Shown here: piece by piece, positions 16,900 through 24,353 of the stretch
How positions within the stretch are numbered: position 1 is the first letter of the stretch
How the letters are laid out: each line of letters opens with the position of its first letter
Assembly (NCBI GenBank): GCA_902766675.1
Contig: CACXEN010000122.1
Span: forward strand, 1-25,411
Source of the DNA: an uncultured Erysipelotrichaceae bacterium
Lineage (GTDB): Bacteria; Bacillota_I; Bacilli_A; Erysipelotrichales; Erysipelotrichaceae
Reading direction: 5' to 3'
DNA length: 25,411 nucleotides
The notes under the pieces: generated by a model
What the model was told of the DNA's origin: nothing
The model's input: only the letters and a program-made list of their open reading frames with translations
Databases searched by the model: none
Made by a program: the position numbers and the translations under genes

Positions 16900-17597
16900 T
16901 TACCATCACCCCACAATTCTCGTACTACGTGTTTTTGTAAGAAGTAGTCTGGTTCAGATATATCGATTAATCGATGTGCATCTGAATCCACAAGCCAATA
17001 GGTACTATCTTCTGTAATCCAAGGATGGCTCTCTAATACACGTAGCTTTTGTTCATTTGTTTTCACTTCTAAGCCATCATACGCTAATCCATCGGGGATA
17101 AATCCCAATTGTGTTGTGATCGAATTTTGTCGATCCAACACATGCGCTATAATCACTTTCCCACCAAAGTCATGAATGGCTTGAATCGTTTCTTCTATAG
17201 AAGCATCAATTGATACAAGAAGTAATCTATCTTCTTTTTCAATTAACTCATCATTTTCATTCATCACATATTGATGGCCAAAGTAATCTTCATCATTTTT
17301 GATATTAGGCATTCTTTCATCCAACCATTTTTGGATTGTTTGACTTTTACCTAATTCATTAAATATACCTAACACATGCACTTCTTCTTGCGTTTGTATT
17401 TCACAACCATACAATAGACGCAATGGCAAATTTTTAGCTACTTTATCAATTGCAGGTAATTGTTTACATGAATTGTGATCCGTTACCGCAATCATTTCTA
17501 GTCCTTTTAAAACGGCCATATTACAAATATTGTTTGGTGTCATATCATCATCTGCACATGGTGATAGACAAGAATGCATATGTAGATCGTAAAACAT
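16896..17597 (-). CDS. PHP-domain phosphoesterase-like protein
   Basis: A 233-residue protein with the metal-binding motifs of the PHP superfamily: HMH at 6-8, TDH at 39-41, a Glu (YGCEIQTQ, about 66), His in EEVHVLGIF (about 74), IIAHVLDRQ and the terminal DSDAH. The set looks complete, so metal-dependent phosphoester hydrolysis is plausible; the substrate is unknown. A HSCLSPCADDD segment is typical of a PHP subgroup found in these hydrogenase operons. Its ATG overlaps the preceding stop (TAATG). Its role in hydrogenase function or regulation is not established. Confidence 0.85.
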   Translation of the reverse strand: MFYDLHMHSCLSPCADDDMTPNNICNMAVLKGLEMIAVTDHNSCKQLPAIDKVAKNLPLRLLYGCEIQTQEEVHVLGIFNELGKSQTIQKWLDERMPNIKNDEDYFGHQYVMNENDELIEKEDRLLLVSIDASIEETIQAIHDFGGKVIIAHVLDRQNSITTQLGFIPDGLAYDGLEVKTNEQKLRVLESHPWITEDSTYWLVDSDAHRLIDISEPDYFLQKHVVRELWGDGK

Positions 17598-17929
17598 TAG
17601 ACTCCTAACTCTACCAACTTTTTAGCTGTTTCATATGAAGGTAGTCCACTTTCGATAAGAACGAGATTCTCTTCATTTGCTTTTTCAATCATTTCCTCAG
17701 GTATAGCTGCATTATCCGCAATAATAACAGCAGAAAATTCTCTTAATAAAGCAACTGCAATGACATTTAAATGGCCTTGTACAGTAATCCATACTTGATT
17801 ACTATCACCATTCCCCATTACCCAACTGAGTAAATCACCACAATAGGCACCACTAATCTCTTTTGATGTATCAAGATTAGGAGTTGCTAATTTCCATCCC
17901 GTTTGATCGAGTAATTCTTTTAAGGTCAC
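17597..17929 (-). CDS. DRTGG-domain protein (first copy)
   Basis: A 110-residue protein resembling the DRTGG domain, a small alpha/beta fold related to the N-terminal part of HPr kinases and often paired with CBS domains as a ligand-binding unit. Recognisable features are ISGAYCGDLLSWVMGN (in the place of the family motif), VWITVQGHLNVIAVALL and VLIESGLPSYETAKKL. No kinase P-loop is present, so it cannot be an HPr kinase. GTG start at 17929, with GGAGGT 6 bases upstream; the GTG overlaps the preceding TGA. Probably a sensor or adaptor of the hydrogenase module. Confidence 0.8.
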   Translation of the reverse strand: MTLKELLDQTGWKLATPNLDTSKEISGAYCGDLLSWVMGNGDSNQVWITVQGHLNVIAVALLREFSAVIIADNAAIPEEMIEKANEENLVLIESGLPSYETAKKLVELGV

Positions 17930-19107
17930 GACTTACCTCCTTCCAAAACGCTAAGAATTTGACAATCTTTTAAGTCTTTTTCTTTATTCACAATTGCTTC
18001 AGCCATTAATCGACATGTTTGCATACCACAAGCACTACAATCATAGCCAGGAAGCTTGTCTAATATTGCATTGATTTCATTGAATTCATTGATTCTTTCT
18101 TTAAATGAGCGTGTATCAGTAGTACTTTCATCATATTTATTGCTGAATAGGTCCTCAAATTCATAGTTTGAAGGAGCTTTATATTCTTTTCCTAATTCAT
18201 CAATGTTATTTTGAATTGAGAAACTATTACCCCACAACATATGTCCACCAATACAACCATTGAAACATGGATATAAATACATCAATTTGAATTCATTCAA
18301 TAATCCATATTCACTCATATCAATAACCGAAGATACTTTATCAAAGCCATCTGCGATTAATGTGTTATCTTTGTGTACAATTCGCATCGGATTACAAGAT
18401 TGTAATCCTCTTTTTGAAAAAGATACTTTCTCTTTTCCTAAATGCATGTTTTTTCGAATCAATGGAAATATATCAGCTAATGCTAATGCATGATCACAAT
18501 CATAGTTATCATTTCCTGATGGATATTTCGCTAATTCAATTTTTGCTTCACATTCACATAAATTAAATACACCAACATTCTTATCCGCATATTTGCGTTT
18601 AATCATACGAGCAGCGATTTCACTACTATAATCAAGTTGAATAATAGAATCCATTAGCATTTCATGCTTCTTAGAAATAATATGATTTACAACTGGACAA
18701 AATGATGCAATCAGCGTTGTATTACTTTCTGAAGCTAGTATATTTGCCTCTTCTAATAATTGCGCATCAATATCTGTAACATCTATTACTTCATCAAATC
18801 CTAATAATTTAATTGCATGAAATAAATCGCCTGCTTCATCTAAGTTTTTACAATGTGAAATTAGTGCACTTGGAACAAGACAAACAGTATATTCGTAATT
18901 ATCTAGATCAGCTAATGTACTACCATGTGCTAATAGTCCTTTATTGTGGCATTCTCTAACACATCTACCACAATTCACGCATTCCTTCGTATTTACGATA
19001 ATGCGATTGTCTTTCATGGATAAAGCACTTGTTGGACATGCTTTAATGCATTTCATACATCTAACGCATGATTCTAATGTGTAATTAATTACGCTTTTTG
19101 TATTCAT
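17926..19107 (-). CDS. Iron-sulfur protein with degenerate [FeFe]-hydrogenase domain
   Basis: A 393-residue protein in three parts. Residues 10-55: two [4Fe-4S] clusters (C14/17/20/24 and C43/46/49/53). About 70-300: a reduced hydrogenase-like domain with SFCPVV (C137), LCECEAK (C184) and YPCFNGCIGG (C281, C285), placed like the three H-cluster motifs; the Cys positions that hold the cubane are kept, but the proton-transfer Cys is Phe and the accessory domains of hndD are missing. 351-382: C357/C360/C365/C382, the PF04060 Fe-S motif seen in RnfB and in the corrinoid protein of acetyl-CoA synthase. A redox or H2 sensor is more likely than an enzyme. Overlaps both neighbours by 4 bases. Confidence 0.85.
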   Translation of the reverse strand: MNTKSVINYTLESCVRCMKCIKACPTSALSMKDNRIIVNTKECVNCGRCVRECHNKGLLAHGSTLADLDNYEYTVCLVPSALISHCKNLDEAGDLFHAIKLLGFDEVIDVTDIDAQLLEEANILASESNTTLIASFCPVVNHIISKKHEMLMDSIIQLDYSSEIAARMIKRKYADKNVGVFNLCECEAKIELAKYPSGNDNYDCDHALALADIFPLIRKNMHLGKEKVSFSKRGLQSCNPMRIVHKDNTLIADGFDKVSSVIDMSEYGLLNEFKLMYLYPCFNGCIGGHMLWGNSFSIQNNIDELGKEYKAPSNYEFEDLFSNKYDESTTDTRSFKERINEFNEINAILDKLPGYDCSACGMQTCRLMAEAIVNKEKDLKDCQILSVLEGGKS

Positions 19108-19532
19108 TCATTTACATAGAACGTTAAATTAATAATCGTTCCGTCCTCACTGCTTTGAATATCAAATTCATCTGTTACTCTTCTTATATTAGGTAAACCC
19201 ATACCTGCTCCAAATCCTAAGGACCTAGCTTTTTCATTCGCTGTAGAAAATCCAGGAGTTAAAGCTTTTTTAATATCTGGAATACCAGGACCATTATCAT
19301 GAAATACAAGTTTTATCACTCCATCATCCGTAACATCCAATGTGATAATTCCACCAGTCGCATGTATGACCATATTTATTTCAGCTTCATATGAAGCTAC
19401 AGCAACATTACGCATAATTTTTGGTGGAATACCAACGGATCCTAAGATGGATTTTATTTCACTACTAGCCCTACCGGCTCCAATATAATCATCTTTAATA
19501 ACTTCGAATTCTTTATGCAGGATCACTGACAT
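19104..19532 (-). CDS. RsbW-like anti-sigma factor type ATPase
   Basis: A 142-residue GHKL ATPase of the anti-sigma/serine kinase type: N-box EAEIN (49-53), G1 DNGPGI (79-84), G2 GFGAGMG (106-112). Such proteins either phosphorylate an anti-anti-sigma partner or bind ATP as switch proteins; no partner with a STAS domain is in the window. I prefer the ATG at 19532; a GTG at 19541 is in frame. The start lies 20 bases inside the preceding gene. It is the second GHKL protein of the operon, distinct from the one at 16345-16899. Confidence 0.85.
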   Translation of the reverse strand: MSVILHKEFEVIKDDYIGAGRASSEIKSILGSVGIPPKIMRNVAVASYEAEINMVIHATGGIITLDVTDDGVIKLVFHDNGPGIPDIKKALTPGFSTANEKARSLGFGAGMGLPNIRRVTDEFDIQSSEDGTIINLTFYVNE

Positions 19533-19887
19533 GAATTGCACCTAGTCCTTTCGAATACAGAATTCCACATGTTTCAAACATTGTGTATTTTGTTTTAAAA
19601 ATATTCAAACGCTTGGAAACAGCTAGTTTTAATATATCTTCATCAATCCATTTACCACGAACAAGAATAATTAAATTCATATCTAACATCTCTGCGGTAT
19701 TTAAAGATTGTGGATTTGCTAAGCCAGTAATCAAGACTGTCTTTTCTGGTGATTGTTGGATCATCATTAATGCATCACTCATCAAATCACCTGCAAAAGC
19801 AGCCGAATAATGTTCTTCTAAAGGCTCATCATTTGCGATTACAAGAGCAGTAGCACCTAGCGCTTCCAATATTTCAGCACCAGTCAT
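19513..19887 (-). CDS. DRTGG-domain protein (second copy)
   Basis: A 124-residue alpha/beta protein that I read as a DRTGG-like domain, diverged from the copy at 17597-17929 (shared pattern: A-x-G-D-L-(M/L)-S near residue 33, and VLITG aligning with VWITV). The usual glycine motif is replaced by SAAFAGDLMSDALMM. There is no P-loop or catalytic residue. It starts one base after the hndA stop (ATTAA junction) and overlaps the RsbW-like gene. Being next to the anti-sigma-like ATPase, it may form a sensor pair with it (inference). Confidence 0.7.
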   Translation of the reverse strand: MTGAEILEALGATALVIANDEPLEEHYSAAFAGDLMSDALMMIQQSPEKTVLITGLANPQSLNTAEMLDMNLIILVRGKWIDEDILKLAVSKRLNIFKTKYTMFETCGILYSKGLGAIHVSDPA

Positions 19888-19888
19888 A

Positions 19889-20389
19889 TTAAGACCTCAT
19901 GGCACTATTTTCTTCTTCAATAATCTTCTTTAATTCATTAAGCATCTTATTGCCACTTGTTGCATCACCAATAACTCTTTCATCAATGACAGCAACAGGA
20001 GCTAAACCACAAGCACCTAAACAACGTGTAGCATCAAGAGAAAATAAACCATCTTCACTTGTGCCATTGATTGGTGCTCCAGTTAATTCAACTGCTTGGT
20101 CAATTAACTTTTGACCACCTTTTACATAACAAGCTGTTCCTAAGCAAACATTAATAACGTGTTTTCCTTTTGGTTCAGTTGTAAATTGGGCGTAAAACAT
20201 TACAACACCATACACCTCTGCAACGCTTGTGTTACATGCATCAGCAATTTTTTCCATTGCTTCAAAAGGAATATAACCTAATTCCCTTTGGACATCATGT
20301 AGCATAACAATCGTTGGTCCAGGTTCATTTTTGTGCTTTTCAACAATCTCATCAATTGTTTTTAAAGCAGTTCCATTTAATTTTTCCAT
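19889..20389 (-). CDS. hndA: NuoE-like [2Fe-2S] subunit of hydrogenase
   Basis: Thioredoxin-fold [2Fe-2S] protein that partners hndC. It has 166 residues: an N-terminal helical part (EPGPTIVMLHDVQRELGYIP), then the cluster ligands C82, C87, C123 and C127 in VCLGTACYVKG and CLGACGLAPV. Length and motifs are normal for the 24-kDa subunit family. GGAGG precedes the ATG, which lies 13 bases inside the end of the ABC permease gene, so the transporter and the hydrogenase are on one transcript. Confidence 0.94.
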   Translation of the reverse strand: MEKLNGTALKTIDEIVEKHKNEPGPTIVMLHDVQRELGYIPFEAMEKIADACNTSVAEVYGVVMFYAQFTTEPKGKHVINVCLGTACYVKGGQKLIDQAVELTGAPINGTSEDGLFSLDATRCLGACGLAPVAVIDERVIGDATSGNKMLNELKKIIEEENSAMRS

Positions 20390-21123
20390 CCGTTTTCCTC
20401 CTTCAAACGATATTGATATATTTGATTAAAGATATAATCAAATAACAAGCAAATTAAAATAATGATAATTGTCCATGCAAAGATACCAGCCATATTTAAC
20501 TGTGTTTTGCAATAACTAATTTGTCTTCCAATACCTACATTTACTGATCCTAGAATCTCAGCCATCACTCCTACTTTAAATCCAAGTGAAGCTGCTGTTT
20601 TACCAGTGTTCAATACTTCATTCAATAATTGAGGCAATAGCTTACGCCTTGCCTTTTCAAGAAATGATTCCGGATAAATCAGTTGAACTTTCTTTAACAC
20701 TTCATCCTCTTCATTCAATGCATTCATAAATCCATTGAAGAATACTGGAAATAGAATCATAAAGCTTATTAACGCAACAGATCCTTCTGATCCAAACCAA
20801 ATCAAAGCGATAATCATATAGCTTATATTTGGGATAGTTTTCGTTAATACATGAATTGGTTCAAAGAACCTTTTAAACGTTGGAAATTCATTTGCTAATA
20901 TGCTCACAAGAAGTGCAACCGACAAGGAAGTTATAAATCCAATCGTCACACGAGCAATTGTCGAAAGAATTGCTTCATAGAAACTTCTTGATAAGAATAA
21001 TTCACCAAAATATTTCAACGTTTCGAGAGGCGTAGGTAATAAAAATGAGCGATTTATTAGATAAGAAGTTATCCACCAAATCACAATAATTGCAAGTATT
21101 GTGATGGATTGCTCTTTTTTCAT
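20377..21123 (-). CDS. ABC transporter permease (SsuC/TauC-like)
   Basis: A 248-residue membrane protein with about six hydrophobic segments and a cytoplasmic loop of the EAA type (FLEKARRKLLPQLLNEVL then TAASLGFKVGVMAEILG), characteristic of permeases for sulfonate, nitrate or thiamine-precursor importers. It is the first gene of the 11-gene hydrogenase unit, with its own promoter and AGAGGGAG before the ATG. The matching solute-binding protein is just upstream but beyond a terminator. No ATP-binding subunit is in the window. The substrate is unknown. Confidence 0.88.
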   Translation of the reverse strand: MKKEQSITILAIIVIWWITSYLINRSFLLPTPLETLKYFGELFLSRSFYEAILSTIARVTIGFITSLSVALLVSILANEFPTFKRFFEPIHVLTKTIPNISYMIIALIWFGSEGSVALISFMILFPVFFNGFMNALNEEDEVLKKVQLIYPESFLEKARRKLLPQLLNEVLNTGKTAASLGFKVGVMAEILGSVNVGIGRQISYCKTQLNMAGIFAWTIIIILICLLFDYIFNQIYQYRLKEENGWKN

Positions 21124-21146
21124 ACAAAAACTCCCTCTCTGTGTAA

Positions 21147-21175
21147 ATTATAACAAAATATGGGTATATAATCAC
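21147..21175 (-). promoter_or_regulatory. Promoter of the permease-hydrogenase operon
   Basis: On the minus strand TATAAT (21152-21147) is preceded by TGT, an extended -10, with GTGATT (21175-21170) 17 bases upstream as a poor -35. The start would be about 21140, giving a leader of under 20 bases with the Shine-Dalgarno sequence. It lies right after the terminator of the upstream unit, so the 11 genes can be transcribed on their own. Confidence 0.65.
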
Positions 21176-21210
21176 TCTATTTTTAAGCACTTTTTGCAAT
21201 AAAAAGAGCG

Positions 21211-21236
21211 AAAAAAAAGAGTATTTAATACTCTTT
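21211..21236 (-). terminator. Terminator after the solute-binding protein gene
   Basis: A 10 bp perfect stem (21227-21236 with 21216-21225) around one base is followed on the minus strand by an uninterrupted T-run (eight T, partly in the stem). The hairpin overlaps the stop codon at 21235-21237. It separates the regulator/binding-protein unit from the permease/hydrogenase unit. Confidence 0.85.
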
Positions 21237-22200
21237 ATTCTGTAATTAATGCATCATCAATATCTGTGACATTAAATATCTCTAAGAATTGTGCAATTTG
21301 ATCTTTGCATTCAGATGCTTTTGTAATATCAATATTGATGCGTTGGTAGGATTTGCCAATGATTTCAGCATTAGGAACACCATAGAATTCTGCCCCTTTG
21401 CTTTCAATATCACTAACTACTTGTGCTGCTGTATCTTCACTTACAGCATCAGCATATTCATCCATTTTTGTTAATAGATCTTCATACATGCTCTTGTTTG
21501 CTTCATATGTTTTACTATTTACAAATAATGCTGCCATAGGGAATCCTTCATCTCCCCATTTTTCTTGTACATTAGAAATTACTTTCAATTCCATGCCATT
21601 CTTTTTTGCTGCAGCAATTGTTGCAGTAGCAGCTGGTTCAGCTAATAATGCAGCATCAGCATTTTGTGATAATAACATTTCTCTTGCATCACTTACATCA
21701 TTATAGAAAGTTACATTTGCTTTGACATCACTATATGCTTTATTGAATACAAGTCCTGGAACAGCATTTTCACCAAATGCAGCTAATTCATGACCTTCAT
21801 CTAATGCAGTTTCATCACTACCTACGATATATAAATTTCCCCAGTCTACAACTGCTAATAGTTTATAACTTGAATTACCAGTAGATGCTAATTTAACACC
21901 TAAATTTGTTGGTGCAATGATTACATCATATTCTGGTGTAGGTTTTGATAATTCAGCAGTAATAGCATCAGCACCTTCTACAGTTACAACTTCATTTTTA
22001 CCATCATTCACAATTGGTATTAATGTTAGTGCTGGAGCACCTTGAGGAGATATAATCTTTAATCCTTCTGCTTCAACAGCTTCTTGTCCGTTTATTTCCT
22101 CTTCTACTAATTGCTCAGCTTCATTCTCACTAGCTTGATTGGCTGGAGCACAACCAATAAACAATGTAAGAACAGCAAGCATCATAAATAACTTTTTCAT
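21235..22200 (-). CDS. Lipoprotein solute-binding protein of an ABC importer
   Basis: A 321-residue exported protein. The N-terminus has KK, a hydrophobic stretch and a Cys at about 17 (LFIGC), a lipoprotein signal peptide with an imperfect lipobox (Phe at -3), followed by a very acidic linker (about 23-46). The body resembles the NMT1/SsuA-type binding proteins: ISPQGAPALTLIP after the linker, then IIAPTNLGVKL and a DWGNLYIVGSDE segment. It is predicted to capture a small ligand outside the membrane for the permease at 20377-21123. The ligand cannot be read from sequence. Shine-Dalgarno AGAGGGA precedes the ATG; it follows the regulator gene by 14 bases and ends in a terminator. Confidence 0.88.
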   Translation of the reverse strand: MKKLFMMLAVLTLFIGCAPANQASENEAEQLVEEEINGQEAVEAEGLKIISPQGAPALTLIPIVNDGKNEVVTVEGADAITAELSKPTPEYDVIIAPTNLGVKLASTGNSSYKLLAVVDWGNLYIVGSDETALDEGHELAAFGENAVPGLVFNKAYSDVKANVTFYNDVSDAREMLLSQNADAALLAEPAATATIAAAKKNGMELKVISNVQEKWGDEGFPMAALFVNSKTYEANKSMYEDLLTKMDEYADAVSEDTAAQVVSDIESKGAEFYGVPNAEIIGKSYQRINIDITKASECKDQIAQFLEIFNVTDIDDALITE

Positions 22201-22214
22201 ACAATTCCCTCTCT

Positions 22215-22460
22215 TTAGACTTTTGAAAATACAGCTTTAGCAGTAATTCCTTCAATATTTCCTAGATTTCCACATAAAGCATTGATTGTTTCTACAGAAG
22301 CATCTATTGCGATGGAAACAAGTGATATATTACGTTGACGATATGGCAAACCAAATCTTCCAATGATGTATTGGCTATATGTATGCAATACGTCATTCAT
22401 TTTTTCTACTGCAGATACATCTTCAACAATAATAGCGATTACAGCAATTTTTGTGTCCAT
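22215..22460 (-). CDS. TM1266-family iron-only hydrogenase system regulator (putative)
   Basis: An 81-residue protein of the small ACT-like (ferredoxin-fold) family named after TM1266 of Thermotoga, found in species with [FeFe]-hydrogenase maturation genes. Visible features are IAVIAIIVEDVSAVEKMNDV at the start, IGRFGLPYRQRNISLVSIAI and NLGNIEGITAKAVFSK at the end. The name is a family label; regulation has not been proven. The ATG at 22460 follows GGAGGG; an in-frame TTG at 22472 lies inside that site and is not the start. First gene of the unit; a hairpin with a T-tract lies just before its Shine-Dalgarno site. Confidence 0.88.
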   Translation of the reverse strand: MDTKIAVIAIIVEDVSAVEKMNDVLHTYSQYIIGRFGLPYRQRNISLVSIAIDASVETINALCGNLGNIEGITAKAVFSKV

Positions 22461-22470
22461 AATTCCCTCC

Positions 22471-22503
22471 AAAAAAATTCCTCATCAAAAAGACAAGGAA
22501 TTT
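22471..22503 (-). terminator. Terminator hairpin abutting the regulator's Shine-Dalgarno site
   Basis: Stem 22496-22503 with 22475-22482 (8 bp, 13-base loop), followed on the minus strand by T and then at once by GGAGGG at 22470-22465. It may simply end thrS, 75 bases after its stop, or act as an attenuator in the leader of the hydrogenase-associated unit. No antiterminator is obvious. Confidence 0.6.
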
Positions 22504-22561
22504 CATTACATCACTTATCTCTTTGAGCTTAGATTTCTCTTTGCTTTCAGAAACAATAACT

Positions 22562-22589
22562 AATATATCACTTTTAATTATTTATTCAA
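22562..22589 (-). promoter_or_regulatory. Candidate promoter for the regulator/binding-protein unit
   Basis: TTGAAT (22589-22584), 16 bases, then TATATT (22567-22562), overlapping the 3' end of thrS. The start would be near 22555, so the leader of about 95 bases would include the hairpin at 22471-22503. Sequence match is fair only. Confidence 0.45.
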
Positions 22590-24353
22590 TGATAATGCTT
22601 TTGAATCAATTTCATTTTTCATACTAGTAATGAAATCTTCTAAGCTCATTTTGATAGCTTCTTTTGATCCATATCTACGAACGGTTACAGCACGCTCTTC
22701 AATTTCACCATCACCTACTACAACTTCAACTGGTATTTTACTTGTTTGTGCTTCACGAATACGATAGCCTAGTTTCTCATTTCTATCATCCACTGAACAA
22801 CGAATATGGTTGCTCTTTAAAACATCTAATACTTGGTATGCATATTCAGAATGTGCTTCTGGAGATACAGGTATTACAACGATTTGATGTGGCGCAAGCC
22901 ATAGTGGTAAATTACCTTTTGTTTCTTCAAGTAAGAAAGCCACAAATCTATCTAAAGATCCTAGAATTGCTCTATGAATAACAACAGGTCTTACTTTATT
23001 ACCTTCATTGTCTACATATTCCAATTCAAATCTTTCTGGTAATTGATAATCCAATTGAATTGTAGAAAGTGTAACATCATGACCTAATGCACTTTTTACT
23101 TGTACATCAATTTTTGGTCCATAGAAAGCAGCTTCACCTTCTGCTTCATAGAATGGTACATCCATTTCTTTTAATACTTCTCTTAATTCAGCTTCACTTC
23201 TATCCCATAGCTCATCATTACCGAAATACTTTTCTGTATTTTCTTTATCTCTTAATGACAATCTAAATTCATAATTATTTAAGCCAAAGTCTTTATAAAC
23301 ATCCAAAATTAATTTTGTGACATTTTTAATTTCTTGAGCTATTTGGTCAGGACGTGCAAAGATATGAGAATCATTTTGTGTAAATGAACGAGATCTTTCG
23401 ATTCCAGTTAAAGCCCCAGCTGATTCATAACGATAATCATTCGCAACTTCTGCAATTCTTACAGGTAAATCACGATAAGAATGCAATGTAGACTTATACA
23501 TAATCATATGTTCTGGACAATTCATTGGACGAAGTACATATTCATCAGGATCTTCTTCACGATTCATAATTGGGAACATATCATCTTGATAATGTTCTAA
23601 ATGTCCAGAAATTTTATATAACTTTGTAGATGCTAATGCAGGAGTCATAACATGGTCATAACCTTGTGCTAATTCCTTATCCATAATGTAATCACTTAAT
23701 AATCTTCTTACAGTAAAACCATTAGGTAACCACATTGGTAATCCAGCACCAACAACATCAGAGAACATAAACATTTTTAAATCTTTTCCAAGTTTTCTAT
23801 GATCTCTTAATTTCGCATCTTCTAAATCATCTAAATGCTGTTGTAATTCTTCAGGTGTTGGTAAACATACACCATAAATACGTTGGAGTACTTTATTGTT
23901 TTTATCACCTTTCCAGTAAGCACCACTATGTTTTAACAATTTAAAATTCTTTAATAGTTTTGTATTATCAACGTGTGGTCCTCTACAAAGATCTGTAAAA
24001 TCACCTTGTGAATAACAAGTGATAATTTGTTCGTCTTCATTCATTCTGCTAATTAAATCAACTTTATATTCATCATCTTTGAACATATCTAAAGCTTCTT
24101 GCTTGGTTAATTCTTGACGAACAATACGCTTATTATCTTTTGCGCATTTCTTCATTTCTTTTTCAATTTTAGGTAAATCTTCATCACGAATAACTTCATC
24201 ACCTAAATCGATATCATAATAGAAACCTTCTTCAACAACTGGACCAACCCAAAATTTCGCATTTGGATATAAATGCTTGATTGCTTGTGCCATTAAATGT
24301 GCACAGCTATGATTTAATACATTCAACTCTTCATTCTCTTTAAAATTAATCAT
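22578..24353 (-). CDS. thrS: Threonyl-tRNA synthetase lacking the TGS domain
   Basis: Class II synthetase for tRNA-Thr. From the ATG at 24353 (GGAGG upstream) it has 591 residues and begins directly at the editing domain: HSCAH at 15-19 is the first metal/editing motif and CRGPH at about 123-127 the second. The catalytic core follows with NCPEHM, an RIAEVANDYRYE-type motif 2 and ERSRSFTQNDSHIF, then the anticodon-binding domain. The roughly 60-residue N-terminal TGS domain of the usual 640-residue enzyme is missing; the sequence upstream is the T-box leader, so it is a true absence, not a frameshift. An in-frame TTG at 24365 sits inside the Shine-Dalgarno site and is rejected. Confidence 0.95.
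   Translation of the reverse strand: MINFKENEELNVLNHSCAHLMAQAIKHLYPNAKFWVGPVVEEGFYYDIDLGDEVIRDEDLPKIEKEMKKCAKDNKRIVRQELTKQEALDMFKDDEYKVDLISRMNEDEQIITCYSQGDFTDLCRGPHVDNTKLLKNFKLLKHSGAYWKGDKNNKVLQRIYGVCLPTPEELQQHLDDLEDAKLRDHRKLGKDLKMFMFSDVVGAGLPMWLPNGFTVRRLLSDYIMDKELAQGYDHVMTPALASTKLYKISGHLEHYQDDMFPIMNREEDPDEYVLRPMNCPEHMIMYKSTLHSYRDLPVRIAEVANDYRYESAGALTGIERSRSFTQNDSHIFARPDQIAQEIKNVTKLILDVYKDFGLNNYEFRLSLRDKENTEKYFGNDELWDRSEAELREVLKEMDVPFYEAEGEAAFYGPKIDVQVKSALGHDVTLSTIQLDYQLPERFELEYVDNEGNKVRPVVIHRAILGSLDRFVAFLLEETKGNLPLWLAPHQIVVIPVSPEAHSEYAYQVLDVLKSNHIRCSVDDRNEKLGYRIREAQTSKIPVEVVVGDGEIEERAVTVRRYGSKEAIKMSLEDFITSMKNEIDSKALSLNK

Noticed and set aside
17597..17929. HPr kinase
   Set aside because: It has the DRTGG-like fold only; the P-loop kinase domain is absent.
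21190..21206. CTTTTT/AAAAAG inverted repeat after the binding-protein terminator
   Set aside because: Only A:T pairs apart from one, with a 5-base loop; expected by chance at this base composition.
22335..22577. Two plus-strand frames beside the TM1266-family gene
   Set aside because: They overlap each other and cover the promoter and hairpin of the minus-strand unit; no ribosome site, no similarity to a known protein.
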